The notes under the pieces were generated by a model, which ran no database searches, was not told the origin of the DNA, and worked only from the letters and a program-made list of their open reading frames with translations. This document shows, piece by piece, positions 38,389 to 47,213 of a DNA stretch of 64,000 nucleotides. The stretch lies in the NCBI RefSeq assembly GCF_023015885.1, contig NZ_JALKBE010000006.1, positions 62,001 to 126,000 on the forward strand, read 5' to 3'. Positions within the stretch are counted from its first letter, which is position 1, and each line of letters begins with the position of its first letter. This stretch comes from Aliiroseovarius sp. S1123. GTDB lineage: Bacteria > Pseudomonadota > Alphaproteobacteria > Rhodobacterales > Rhodobacteraceae. A program made the translations under genes and the position numbers.

Positions 38389-38819
38389 CCCAGACCATCC
38401 TGTGTGCAGTCGACATCAACCGCGCCGATGCAGAAAGCCCCGTCCTGAAAACTGCGGCCGAGCTGGCAGAACTGCGGGGCGCGCAGTTGGACGTGATCAC
38501 CGTTGTGCCGGATTTCGGCATGTCGATGGTTGGGGCCTATTTTCAGGACCATCATGTCAAATCGGCGCAGAACGACGCGGGCGACATTCTGAAAGCCATG
38601 ACCCTGAAAACTTTGGGGGCGGATGCTGACGCCAAAGTGCGCCACATCGTGGCCGTCGGCTCGGTCTATGAAGAGGTGCTGCGCGCCGCCGAGCTTAGTG
38701 ACGCAGATCTGATCGTGATCGGGGCGCATCGCCCGGATCTGAAAGACTACCTATTAGGGCCGAACGCAGGGCGTGTCGTGCGCCATTCCAACTGCTCGGT
38801 CTACGTGGTGCGCGGATAA
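38385..38819 (+). CDS. UspA-family protein linked to the TRAP permease
   Basis: A 144-residue cytosolic universal stress protein fold, starting ILCAVDINRADAESP. It overlaps the TRAP permease by ATGA, the arrangement known for TeaD, which binds ATP and tunes the ectoine TRAP transporter TeaABC. The ATP-binding signature G-x2-G-x9-G-S/T is altered here: VIGAHRPDLKDYLLGPNAG has R for the second G and P for the S/T. It may therefore bind nucleotide weakly or not at all. A terminator follows at 38844. Confidence 0.88.
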   Translation: MTQTILCAVDINRADAESPVLKTAAELAELRGAQLDVITVVPDFGMSMVGAYFQDHHVKSAQNDAGDILKAMTLKTLGADADAKVRHIVAVGSVYEEVLRAAELSDADLIVIGAHRPDLKDYLLGPNAGRVVRHSNCSVYVVRG

Positions 38820-38843
38820 ACACTTGCGACAATAATATTGAAT

Positions 38844-38871
38844 CGGGCGCGGCGCTGGCTGCGCCCGTTTT
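38844..38871 (+). terminator. Rho-independent terminator after the TAXI-TRAP operon
   Basis: CGGGCGC (38844-38850) pairs with GCGCCCG (38861-38867), followed by TTTT at 38868-38871. It separates the Usp gene from the ligase gene and argues against the ligase start lying further upstream. Confidence 0.75.
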
Positions 38872-38948
38872 CTGTTGGGCTTCCCCTCGGCGGGGCGTGC
38901 TTCTACAAAGAGCACAGGTTTTCGCCACAAGAAGGGCAGCTCATCGCC

Positions 38949-40148
38949 ATGCGCTTTCGTCAAGACTCGCAAAGCACGGTCCATCTTCCGGATGACCACA
39001 CGCCCGAACAGGCGCGGCGTGCGGCGCGTGCGGTGCAGCTTTTGCAGGATGGGCTGCGGGCTGGGGCCAGTATTCGAGCGCGACAGGTGACTGGCCACCC
39101 GATCCAGGTTTGGCAAGCCAATGACGGTCAGCAGGTGCTGCAATGCCAAAGCTCTGGCTCCAGCGGCGCACCGAAAACCATCCAGCGCCGCCCGGATAGT
39201 TGGATTGCCAGTTTCGAGATCACTCGCCGCGAATTTGGCGCAGGCGAGGACACGCCCTATGCCGTGCTCGGCGATCCGGGACACTCGCTGGTGCTGTTTG
39301 CCATCATGGAGGCGCTGCATCTGGGCGCGGACCTGTCTGTCCTGACCGGCCTGTCGCCCCGCGCCCAGCTTCAGGGGTTGAAACGTGACAGGGTGCAGGT
39401 GCTCTACGCCACGCCCGCGCAGCTGCGGTTGCTTCTGAAAGCGCACCCTGAACCGCTGCCTGAAATGCGGCTGGTGTTTTCGGGTGGTGGAAAGCTGGAC
39501 GTGGACACCACGTCGGCGCTGTCTAACCTCTTCCCAAATGCCCAGCTACACGAGTTTTTCGGTGCGTCCGAGACCAGCTTTATGTCCATTGCGCCCCCAG
39601 AAACGCCCATCGCCTCGGTCGGTCGGGCCTATCCGGGTGTACAGATCGAATTGCGGGATGCGAATGGCCACCCGATCGGGCAGGGGCCGGGCGAGCTTTG
39701 GGTAAAAAGCCCTTATCTGTTCGAACACTATGTCGAGGGCGACAGCCCAGATACCCGCTGGAATGGCGACTTCCTGACCGTGGGCGAGATGGCGCGCCTT
39801 GATGATGACGGCTTCCTCTACCTTCTGGGCCGCAAGTCGCGCATGGTGACCGTGGCGGATCATAACGTCTTCCCTGAAGTGGTCGAGGCAGAGGTCGCGC
39901 GGGCTGTTGGCGGCACACGCTGCGCGGTGGTCGCGGTGCCGGATGCTGCGCGTGGGCAGGTGTTGGTTGCCGTGGTCGAAGGAGCGGCGAATGACGAGGC
40001 TATACGATCCATCAAGGATCGTTGCCGGGACACCTTGGGCGAACCGTCGATGCCGCGCCAGGTACTGTTTGTGGAGGCTCTGCCAATGCTGCCCGCTGGA
40101 AAGCCGGATCTGAAGGCGCTTGAACAATTTGCACGGGGGCAGGGATGA
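38949..40148 (+). CDS. AMP-binding acyl-CoA synthetase-like protein, short form
   Basis: A 399-residue member of the ANL superfamily that would adenylate a carboxylic acid and pass it to CoA. Visible motifs: P-loop CQSSGSSGAPKTIQR near residue 64, FGASETSFMS (A5-like), GELWVKSP, the hinge-region GRKSRMVTVADHNVFPEVVE and the C-terminal lysine in MLPAGKPDLKAL. It is about 100-150 residues shorter than common acyl-CoA ligases because the N-terminal subdomain is reduced. ATG 38949 is chosen since the in-frame upstream region overlaps a terminator. It overlaps the thiolase-like gene by ATGA, so the two act together. Substrate unknown. Confidence 0.82.
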   Translation: MRFRQDSQSTVHLPDDHTPEQARRAARAVQLLQDGLRAGASIRARQVTGHPIQVWQANDGQQVLQCQSSGSSGAPKTIQRRPDSWIASFEITRREFGAGEDTPYAVLGDPGHSLVLFAIMEALHLGADLSVLTGLSPRAQLQGLKRDRVQVLYATPAQLRLLLKAHPEPLPEMRLVFSGGGKLDVDTTSALSNLFPNAQLHEFFGASETSFMSIAPPETPIASVGRAYPGVQIELRDANGHPIGQGPGELWVKSPYLFEHYVEGDSPDTRWNGDFLTVGEMARLDDDGFLYLLGRKSRMVTVADHNVFPEVVEAEVARAVGGTRCAVVAVPDAARGQVLVAVVEGAANDEAIRSIKDRCRDTLGEPSMPRQVLFVEALPMLPAGKPDLKALEQFARGQG

Positions 40149-41248
40149 GTCCGGTTTGGATCATAGCCGCACGCCGAACGGCGGTTATCCCGCGCGGTGG
40201 CGCGTTTGCGGCGCTAGATATTCACGACCTCGCGGCCCCGGTGATCCGGGATCTTTTGGCGCAAGCCGGGGTGGCACCGGACGAGGTCGGCGAGCTGATC
40301 TTGGCAAACGCGCTGGGCGCGGGCGGCAATCCTGCGCGGGTTGCGGCCTTGGCTTCAGGCTTGCCCGAAGCCGTGGGCGGGCTGACCATCGACCGCCAAT
40401 GCTGCGGCGGGCTGGACGCGGTGATGCTGGCGCAGGCGATGATCTTGTCTGGCCAACATGACGTGGTGATCGCAGGCGGGGCAGAGAGCTATTCGCGCCG
40501 TCCTCTGCGATCTCGCACCTTTGCGGACGGGCGTGACCCGGAACCGTACGAGCAAGCCCAATTCACCCCGTGGCCGGATCGCGACCCGGATATGGCCGAA
40601 GCTGCCGAGGCCTTGGCGCAGAAGCTTGGGATCTCCCGCCAGGCGCAGGATGATTGGGCTGTGACCAGCCATCAGGCGGCTCTGGAGGGTGTGCAATCGG
40701 ATCAGATCGTGCCCGTCATGGGTCAGGAAGCTGACGCCTTCACCCGAAAACTCACCCCGCGCCTTTGTGTGCGTGCGCCTGTTGTCGCTGGAAGCATTAC
40801 TGCGGCCAATATGGCGGTGGCTGCCGATGGTGCGGCGTTCGTGCTGGTGGTCTCTGACCGGGTGGCACGCAGGCTTCCGGCCCCGAAAATCCGGATCGAG
40901 GCCGGATCAAGCCTTGGCGGCACGCCTGACCTGCCCGGTATTGCTCCCGTGGCCGCCATCAATGCGGCTCTGGCGCGCGCGGGGCGGACGCCTGACAGTC
41001 TGACCATCGCCGAAATTATGGAGGCCTTCGCCGTGCAGGCCATCGCATGCCAGGAAGGCGCACAGATACCGCGCGAGATCGTCAATCCAAATGGCGGCGC
41101 GCTGGCGCGGGGGCATCCAATCGGGGCGTCCGGCGCGATTTTGGCGGTTGGGCTGTATTTCGAACTTCTGCGCAAAGGCGGGGCCGGTGTGGCCGCGATT
41201 GCCGCCGCGGGTGGGTTAGGGAGCGCGCTGGTCTTGTCAGCGCCTTAA
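40145..41248 (+). CDS. Thiolase-like protein lacking the second catalytic cysteine
   Basis: A 367-residue protein of the thiolase family, which cleaves or forms 3-ketoacyl-CoA. The nucleophile is present as Cys86 in DRQCCGGLDAV and the His motif as His324 in GHPIGASGA. The C-terminal CxGGG loop, whose Cys is the acid/base in ordinary thiolases, reads GVAAIAAAGGLG, so Ala353 stands in that place. The middle loop region is also short (normal length about 390-400). It may be an altered-function thiolase or a partner of the overlapping ligase. It converges on, and overlaps by four bases, the nitroreductase stop. Confidence 0.85.
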   Translation: MSPVWIIAARRTAVIPRGGAFAALDIHDLAAPVIRDLLAQAGVAPDEVGELILANALGAGGNPARVAALASGLPEAVGGLTIDRQCCGGLDAVMLAQAMILSGQHDVVIAGGAESYSRRPLRSRTFADGRDPEPYEQAQFTPWPDRDPDMAEAAEALAQKLGISRQAQDDWAVTSHQAALEGVQSDQIVPVMGQEADAFTRKLTPRLCVRAPVVAGSITAANMAVAADGAAFVLVVSDRVARRLPAPKIRIEAGSSLGGTPDLPGIAPVAAINAALARAGRTPDSLTIAEIMEAFAVQAIACQEGAQIPREIVNPNGGALARGHPIGASGAILAVGLYFELLRKGGAGVAAIAAAGGLGSALVLSAP

Positions 41249-41949
41249 TCGTCGAAGCCGTGAAAGCTGGTGAACACGTCCAACGCATCGCGTTCGGTGC
41301 GGAACAGGTTCACCGGCGCGGTCTCGTCCTTCTTGCCGACGGCAATCCCGCAGACGACCAGCTCGTCCTCGGGTAGGCTCAGATGGCTGTGTACGATGTT
41401 GCCATAGTTCGCCAGCGCACCGATCCCTGTCGCACCCAAGCCCTGATCCTCGGCTGCCAGCAGAAATGTCATCAGCGACATGCCCAGATCCATGAAGCAA
41501 CCTTTGCCCATGCGCCGGTCGATGGTGGCGATCACGCCCACGGGCGCGTCAAAGAAGGCATAGTTGCGCGCAAACTGCTCACGACGCCCCGCCACATCGC
41601 GTTTCGCAATCCCAAGGGCTTGATACAGCGCGTATCCGGCAGCGCGTTGCCGGGCTTTCAGGTCGGCGGGCATCGGGATTGGGAAATAGGAATATTCGCT
41701 GACGGGTGGCTCGTTGCGCTCCATCGCGTCGCGCAAGGCGCAGATCAGCCCCTCCAGTGCCCGCCCGGTCAGAACGTGGAACTTCCCGGGTTGCAGGTTG
41801 GCCCCGCTGGGGGCTTTCCGCGCGGCCTGACAGATCTTTTCCAGATCAGATTTGGCCACAGGATCCTTGGTGAAAGCGCGCACAGAATGGCGCTGCGACA
41901 GGAGGTCTTGGAACGATCGTTGCATGGTTTGGGATGTGCCTTGCGCCAC
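41245..41949 (-). CDS. Nitroreductase-family FMN protein
   Basis: A 234-residue FMN-dependent oxidoreductase. The N-terminal FMN-binding RHSVRAFTKDPVAKSDLEKI and KAPSGANLQPGKFHV and the C-terminal GLGATGIGALANYGNIV are typical. Family members reduce nitroaromatics, enones or quinones with NAD(P)H; physiological substrates are rarely known. The start may be GTG 41949 or ATG 41925; neither has a convincing ribosome site. It is convergent with the thiolase-like gene and probably separate from that operon. Confidence 0.87.
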   Translation of the reverse strand: MAQGTSQTMQRSFQDLLSQRHSVRAFTKDPVAKSDLEKICQAARKAPSGANLQPGKFHVLTGRALEGLICALRDAMERNEPPVSEYSYFPIPMPADLKARQRAAGYALYQALGIAKRDVAGRREQFARNYAFFDAPVGVIATIDRRMGKGCFMDLGMSLMTFLLAAEDQGLGATGIGALANYGNIVHSHLSLPEDELVVCGIAVGKKDETAPVNLFRTERDALDVFTSFHGFDD

Positions 41950-42329
41950 TGCAGCCTGTCAAGCGTGGGGTGAATCGCTAATCGGCCAATTCATGCCGGT
42001 CGGTACCGTATGGTTCGGGATGTTACCCACTCGATGCCTAAAGTTGAGGCAAATCTGATGGTCCAGACACATGCCGAACTGTGTCAAGATTTTACATTTT
42101 TTTACATGGTGATTTACAAGATAAAACAATAAAAACAATAATATAGAATGAAAACACCTACAATAATTACTGAATATTTCAGGTCAGTTAAACGTTTTTA
42201 CACAAAATCTGTTGTTTAGATGTGATTAATCCTCCAGTTTTCAAGGCAAGTTTGGGAATAATCCTTTTTGGTGATGTCCCAGCCCACGCGAACTGGTCGC
42301 GTTTGGAGGAAAATCTGGGAGGATCCTGA
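41950..42329. promoter_or_regulatory. AT-rich control region upstream of acs
   Basis: This 380-base gap contains no gene. From about 42075 to 42240 it is strikingly AT-rich. TTTACA occurs at 42091, 42101 and 42113 (spacings 10 and 12 bases, one helix turn) and again at 42197. Phased repeats of this sort suggest binding of an activator or bending protein at the acs promoter. The acs start is preceded by GGGAGGATCCTGA. The transcription start cannot be fixed by eye. Confidence 0.45.
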
Positions 42330-44300
42330 ATGTCGTCGCAAGCTACGGCTGATAAGACCTATGCTCCGTCTGCGGAGTTTGTCTCGAATGCACATATCGA
42401 TGCAGCAAAATACCAAGAGATGTATGCCGCATCCGTGAACGATCCTGATGCGTTCTGGGCCGAGCAAATGACGCGTCTGACCTGGACGAAGACGCCGACC
42501 AAGATCAAGAATACCACTTTCGCGCACCCCGATGTGTCGATCAAATGGTTCGAAGATGGCGAACTGAACGTCTCGGCCAACTGTATCGACCGTCACCTCG
42601 AGACCCGTGGTGACCAGGTCGCAATCATCTGGGAATCGGACGATCCCAACCTTGATAAAAAGATCACGTATAACGAGCTGCACGAGAACGTCTCGAAGCT
42701 GGCAAACGTGATGAAGGGCATGGGCGTCGGCAAAGGCGACCGCGTCATTCTGTATCTTCCGATGATCCCTGAAGCATCTTACGCCATGCTGGCCTGTGCC
42801 CGTATCGGCGCGATCCACTCGATCGTCTTCGCTGGCTTCTCGCCGGAGGCACTGGCTGCCCGTGTTGAAGGCTGTGGCGCCTCGCTGGTGATCACCGCTG
42901 ACGAAGCCCCCCGTGGTGGCCGCAACACGCCGCTGAAAACCAACGTGGATGCCGCTCTGGCACACGGCGATCTGGGCAACACCCCGGTTCTGGTGGTCGA
43001 GCGTACCGGTGGCGACGTGCCGATGGTGGATGGTCGCGATCATTCCTATTCGGCGCTGATGGCAGACGCTTCGGCAGATTGCCCGCCCGAGGCCATGAAC
43101 GCAGAAGATCCGCTGTTCATCCTGTACACGTCGGGATCGACCGGCCAGCCGAAGGGCGTTCAGCACTGTACCGGCGGGTACCTGCTTTGGGCTGCAATGA
43201 CCCACGAGTACGTGTTCGACTATCATGAAGGCGACATCTACTGGTGTACCGCTGACGTGGGTTGGGTTACCGGCCACAGCTACATCGTCTATGGCCCGCT
43301 GGCCAACGGCGCGACGACGCTGATGTTCGAAGGTGTTCCGACCTATCCGGATGCAGGCCGTTTCTGGGCCGTGTGCGAAAAGCACAAGGTAAACCAGTTC
43401 TATACTGCGCCGACCGCGATCCGTGCCCTGATGGCACGTGGCGAAGAGTTCGTGACCAAATACGATCTGAGCGACCTGAAGGTGCTGGGCACCGTGGGCG
43501 AGCCGATCAACCCGGAAGCCTGGAACTGGTACAACGACGTTGTTGGCAAGGGGACCTGCCCGATCGTTGACACTTGGTGGCAGACGGAAACCGGTGGTCA
43601 CCTGCTGACCCCACTGCCCGGCGCGACCGCAACCAAACCCGGTTCGGCCACTACACCGTTCTTCGGCGTACAGCCCGTGATCCTCGAGCCGACCACCGGC
43701 GAAGAGATCAACGAGACCGAAGCCGAAGGCGTACTGTGCATGAAAGACAGCTGGCCCGGCCAGATGCGTACCGTGTATGGCGACCATGATCGTTTCGTGT
43801 CGACTTACTTCGCCGACTACAAAGGCTACTACTTCACCGGTGACGGCTGCCGCCGTGACGCGGATGGCTATTACTGGATCACCGGTCGTGTGGACGACGT
43901 GATCAACGTATCGGGTCACCGCATGGGCACCGCCGAGGTGGAAAGCGCTCTGGTCGCTCACGCCAAGGTGTCCGAGGCTGCCGTTGTTGGCTTCCCGCAC
44001 GACATCAAGGGTCAAGGCATCTATTGCTACGTCACCCTGATGGACGGCGAAGAGTATACCGACGATCTGAAAGTCGAGCTGCGCAACTGGGTCCGTCAGG
44101 AAATCGGCCCGATCGCCAGCCCTGATCACATCCAGTGGGCCCCGGGCCTGCCGAAGACCCGTTCGGGCAAGATCATGCGCCGTATCCTGCGTAAGATTGC
44201 CGAGGACGATTTCGGGTCGCTGGGTGACACCTCGACGCTGGCCGATCCGTCGGTCGTTGACGATCTGATCGACAACCGCATGCAAAAGGCAGGCGCATAA
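42330..44300 (+). CDS. acs: Acetyl-CoA synthetase
   Basis: A 656-residue enzyme making acetyl-CoA from acetate, ATP and CoA with release of AMP and pyrophosphate. Full-length match to the Acs family: [21 protein letters not shown]-loop [58 protein letters not shown] with the acetate-pocket Trp, and the C-terminal [17 protein letters not shown] with Lys614, the residue acetylated in other Acs proteins. The stop shares one base with the adenylate kinase start. Acetate is presumably supplied by the DUF4212/symporter pair downstream. Confidence 0.97.
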   Translation: MSSQATADKTYAPSAEFVSNAHIDAAKYQEMYAASVNDPDAFWAEQMTRLTWTKTPTKIKNTTFAHPDVSIKWFEDGELNVSANCIDRHLETRGDQVAIIWESDDPNLDKKITYNELHENVSKLANVMKGMGVGKGDRVILYLPMIPEASYAMLACARIGAIHSIVFAGFSPEALAARVEGCGASLVITADEAPRGGRNTPLKTNVDAALAHGDLGNTPVLVVERTGGDVPMVDGRDHSYSALMADASADCPPEAMNAEDPLFILYTSGSTGQPKGVQHCTGGYLLWAAMTHEYVFDYHEGDIYWCTADVGWVTGHSYIVYGPLANGATTLMFEGVPTYPDAGRFWAVCEKHKVNQFYTAPTAIRALMARGEEFVTKYDLSDLKVLGTVGEPINPEAWNWYNDVVGKGTCPIVDTWWQTETGGHLLTPLPGATATKPGSATTPFFGVQPVILEPTTGEEINETEAEGVLCMKDSWPGQMRTVYGDHDRFVSTYFADYKGYYFTGDGCRRDADGYYWITGRVDDVINVSGHRMGTAEVESALVAHAKVSEAAVVGFPHDIKGQGIYCYVTLMDGEEYTDDLKVELRNWVRQEIGPIASPDHIQWAPGLPKTRSGKIMRRILRKIAEDDFGSLGDTSTLADPSVVDDLIDNRMQKAGA

Positions 44301-44983
44301 TGGACGGCGCAACGACAACCGCCGCTCCCGTTCTGATCCTTCTCGGCCCTCCGGGCGCCGGGAAGGGCACTCAGGCCCGGATGCTGGAAGACAAGTTCGG
44401 ACTTGTTCAGCTTTCCACCGGAGATCTTTTGCGCGCAGCCGTAGCAGCAGGGACCGAAGCCGGCCTTGCTGCAAAAGCCGTTATGGAAGCAGGTGAACTG
44501 GTCTCGGACGAGATCGTGATCAACATCCTGCGTGACCGTCTGCAAGACGCCGATTGCGCCAAGGGCGTAATTCTTGACGGTTTCCCCCGCACCACTGTTC
44601 AGGCCGAGGCGTTGGACGCCCTGCTTGCGGAAAGCGGACAGAAAATCAACGCAGCCATCAGTCTTGAAGTTGATGACGCTGCAATGGTGACCCGTATTTC
44701 GGGCCGTTACACCTGTGGCGGTTGCGGTGAAGGGTATCACGACGAGTTCAAGCAGCCCGCCAAGGATGGCGTCTGCGACAAATGCGGCGGCACGGACATG
44801 AAACGCCGGGCCGACGATAATGCCGAAACCGTGGGAAGCCGCCTTGTGGCCTACCACGCGCAGACGGCACCGCTCATTGCCTACTACGGGGGCAAGGGCA
44901 GCCTGCAGAAGGTCGATGCCATGAAGGCAATCGATACCATTGCAGGTGACCTTAATGAGATCGTTCAGGAAGCGGTCGCATAA
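44300..44983 (+). CDS. adk: Adenylate kinase, zinc-LID type, coupled to acs
   Basis: A 227-residue enzyme converting AMP plus ATP to two ADP. P-loop GPPGAGKGTQ at residues 16-25, AMP-binding STGDLLRAAV and LDGFPRTTVQAEAL, and a LID with four cysteines (YTCGGCGEGYH and VCDKCGGTD) expected to bind zinc. ATG 44300 overlaps the acs stop by one base, so the two are co-translated. The pairing makes sense because Acs yields AMP, which only adenylate kinase can return to the ADP/ATP pool. It is likely a second, acetate-dedicated copy beside a housekeeping adk elsewhere; that cannot be checked here. Confidence 0.93.
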   Translation: MDGATTTAAPVLILLGPPGAGKGTQARMLEDKFGLVQLSTGDLLRAAVAAGTEAGLAAKAVMEAGELVSDEIVINILRDRLQDADCAKGVILDGFPRTTVQAEALDALLAESGQKINAAISLEVDDAAMVTRISGRYTCGGCGEGYHDEFKQPAKDGVCDKCGGTDMKRRADDNAETVGSRLVAYHAQTAPLIAYYGGKGSLQKVDAMKAIDTIAGDLNEIVQEAVA

Positions 44984-45046
44984 GAAAGGGAAGGGCGGGG
45001 GCGCATAAGCGACCCCGTTGGAGGAACTTCAGAGGGAGGAGGCTTC

Positions 45047-45307
45047 ATGGCCGACAACTCAACAAACGACGCATATTGGTCCGCCAACTTGCGCATTATC
45101 GTGATCAGCCTGGTGATCTGGGCGATCGTATCATTCGGATTCGGCATTCTGCTGCGCCCGATGCTTTCGGGCATCGCCGTAGGCGGAACCGATCTTGGTT
45201 TCTGGTTCGCACAGCAAGGTTCGATCATCATCTTCTTGATTTTGATCTTCAACTACGCGTTCCGCATGAACAAACTCGACCGTGAACACGGCGTAGACGA
45301 AGAATAA
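45047..45307 (+). CDS. DUF4212 small membrane subunit of a solute symporter
   Basis: An 86-residue protein with two membrane helices (about 15-37 and 50-72). YWSANLRIIVISLVIWAIVS, LGFWFAQQGSIIIFLILIF and YAFRMNKLDREHGV are the DUF4212 pattern. It lies 15 bases upstream of the sodium:solute symporter gene, the standard place for this family, and is thought to be an accessory subunit. AGGGAGGAGGC precedes ATG 45047. Confidence 0.92.
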   Translation: MADNSTNDAYWSANLRIIVISLVIWAIVSFGFGILLRPMLSGIAVGGTDLGFWFAQQGSIIIFLILIFNYAFRMNKLDREHGVDEE

Positions 45308-45322
45308 GGGGGCCAGAAACAG

Positions 45323-47110
45323 ATGGATCAGTTTACGATCAACCTGCTGTTTGTGGGTGCGAGCTTCGCACTTTACATCGGCATCGCAATCTGGGCCCGT
45401 GCGGGCTCGACATCAGAATTCTACGCCGCTGGGCGTGGTGTTCACCCGGTCACCAACGGTATGGCGACGGCTGCTGACTGGATGTCGGCTGCATCGTTCA
45501 TTTCGATGGCTGGCCTTATCGCCTTTACCGGCTACGACAACTCGTCGTTCCTGATGGGCTGGACCGGCGGCTACGTGCTGCTGGCACTGCTGCTTGCGCC
45601 TTACCTGCGTAAGTTCGGCAAGTTCACCGTGTCGGAATTCATTGGTGACCGCTTCTACTCGCAGACTGCACGTATCGTGGCTGTGATCTGTTTGATCGTG
45701 GCTTCGACCACCTACGTTATCGGTCAGATGACCGGCGTTGGTGTTGCGTTTGGCCGCTTTCTTGAAGTGGACAACCAGACCGGTCTGTTCATCGGTGCGG
45801 CTGTTGTGTTCGCCTACGCCGTTTTCGGCGGCATGAAGGGTGTTACCTACACTCAGGTTGCTCAGTACGTTGTGCTGATCATGGCCTACACCATTCCGGC
45901 GATCTTCATCTCGCTGCAGCTGACTGGCACTCCGATCCCGGCCCTGGGCCTGTTCGGCGAGCACGCTGCTTCGGGTGAGCCGCTTCTGGCGAAACTGGAC
46001 GCAATCGTGACGGAGCTTGGCTTCAATGAGTATACTGCTCACCACGCCGACACCTTCAACATGGTTCTGTTCACCCTGTCGCTGATGATCGGTACCGCTG
46101 GTCTGCCGCACGTAATCATGCGCTTCTTCACCGTACCTAAAGTATCGGACGCCCGTTGGTCGGCCGGTTGGGCTCTGGTGTTCATCGCACTGCTGTACCT
46201 GACTGCTCCGGCTGTTGGTGCAATGGCGCGCCTGAACATCACCGAAATGATGTGGCCGAACGGTGGCGTCAATGGTGAAGCTGTGACTGTTCAGCAGATC
46301 GAGACCGAAGATCGTTACGACTGGATGAAGACGTGGCAGAAAACTGGTCTTCTGAACTGGGAAGACAAGAACGGCGACGGCAAGATCCAGTACTACAACG
46401 ACAAGTCTGAAGCTATGCAAGCGATGGCCGCTGAAAAAGGCTGGACCGGTAACGAGCTGACCAAGTTCAACCGCGACATCCTGGTTCTGGCTAACCCCGA
46501 AATCGCCAACCTGCCGGGTTGGGTTATCGGTCTGGTTGCTGCTGGTGGTCTGGCTGCTGCTCTTTCGACGGCTGCTGGTCTGCTTCTGGCGATCTCGTCG
46601 GCTGTATCGCACGACCTTATCAAAGGTGCGATCAACCCGCAGATCTCGGAAAAAGGCGAACTTCTGTCGGCACGTGTGGCGATGGCAGTTGCAATCGTTG
46701 TCGCAACCTATCTGGGTCTGAACCCCCCGGGCTTCGCAGCACAAACCGTGGCACTTGCCTTCGGTCTGGCCGCCGCGTCGATCTTCCCGGCTCTGATGAT
46801 GGGTATCTTCTCGACCAAGGTGAACAACACCGGTGCTGTTGCAGGCATGATCGCGGGTATCTCGGTTACCCTGATCTACATCTTCCTGCACAAAGGCTGG
46901 TTCTTTGTTCCGGGCACCAACAGCTTCACCGATGCTGATCCGCTTCTGGGCACCGTTAAGTCGACCTCGTTCGGCGCGATTGGTGCAGCGATCAACTTCA
47001 CCGTTGCTTACGTTGTATCGGGCATGACCAAGCCGCTTCCGGCGGAGATCAAAGAGCTGGTTCAGTCGGTTCGCGTTCCGCGCGGCGCTGGCTCGGCTCA
47101 GGATCACTAA
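45323..47110 (+). CDS. Sodium:solute symporter (acetate/ActP-like, VC_2705 subfamily)
   Basis: A 595-residue inner-membrane symporter with about 13 helices. FYAAGRGVHPVTNGMATAAD, WMSAASFISMAGLIAFTGYD, GGMKGVTYTQVAQYVVLIMA and TAGLPHVIMRFFTVPKVSDA are typical of the acetate-permease group. A hydrophilic insert (about residues 315-385, including WEDKNGDGKIQYYNDKSEAM) lies in one loop; DKNGDGKI looks like a calcium-binding loop. Its place after acs and adk with DUF4212 strongly suggests acetate or another short monocarboxylate. Codon use is richer in GCT/GTT-type codons than in neighbours. A terminator-like hairpin follows. Confidence 0.92.
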   Translation: MDQFTINLLFVGASFALYIGIAIWARAGSTSEFYAAGRGVHPVTNGMATAADWMSAASFISMAGLIAFTGYDNSSFLMGWTGGYVLLALLLAPYLRKFGKFTVSEFIGDRFYSQTARIVAVICLIVASTTYVIGQMTGVGVAFGRFLEVDNQTGLFIGAAVVFAYAVFGGMKGVTYTQVAQYVVLIMAYTIPAIFISLQLTGTPIPALGLFGEHAASGEPLLAKLDAIVTELGFNEYTAHHADTFNMVLFTLSLMIGTAGLPHVIMRFFTVPKVSDARWSAGWALVFIALLYLTAPAVGAMARLNITEMMWPNGGVNGEAVTVQQIETEDRYDWMKTWQKTGLLNWEDKNGDGKIQYYNDKSEAMQAMAAEKGWTGNELTKFNRDILVLANPEIANLPGWVIGLVAAGGLAAALSTAAGLLLAISSAVSHDLIKGAINPQISEKGELLSARVAMAVAIVVATYLGLNPPGFAAQTVALAFGLAAASIFPALMMGIFSTKVNNTGAVAGMIAGISVTLIYIFLHKGWFFVPGTNSFTDADPLLGTVKSTSFGAIGAAINFTVAYVVSGMTKPLPAEIKELVQSVRVPRGAGSAQDH

Positions 47111-47119
47111 GTTGGTTCT

Positions 47120-47154
47120 GGCGGGTGGCCCTGTGCGGCGACCCGCCCCCTTTT
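47120..47154 (+). terminator. Terminator-like hairpin after the symporter gene
   Basis: GGCGGGT (47120-47126) pairs with ACCCGCC (47141-47147), followed by CCCTTTT. A second stem follows at once (47161-47189). Confidence 0.65.
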
Positions 47155-47160
47155 AAATCT

Positions 47161-47189
47161 GTCCCGTCCGGTGTCTTATCGGGCGGGAC
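47161..47189 (+). terminator. Second hairpin before the DUF294 gene
   Basis: GTCCCGTCCG (47161-47170) pairs with CGGGCGGGAC (47180-47189, one G-T pair), followed by TAACTTTT. The two tandem stems probably reduce read-through into the regulatory genes downstream. Confidence 0.6.
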
Positions 47190-47213
47190 TAACTTTTGAA
47201 GAAGGCAGCTAAC

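Noticed and set aside
42216-44474. Long minus-strand frame opposite acs
   Set aside because: Shadow of acs, for the same reasons; no ribosome site and no domain.
45200-47110. Foreign origin of the symporter gene because of its GCT/GTT-rich codons
   Set aside because: Highly expressed genes can show such a shift, and the neighbours (acs, DUF4212) fit the same operon; no flanking mobile element is seen.
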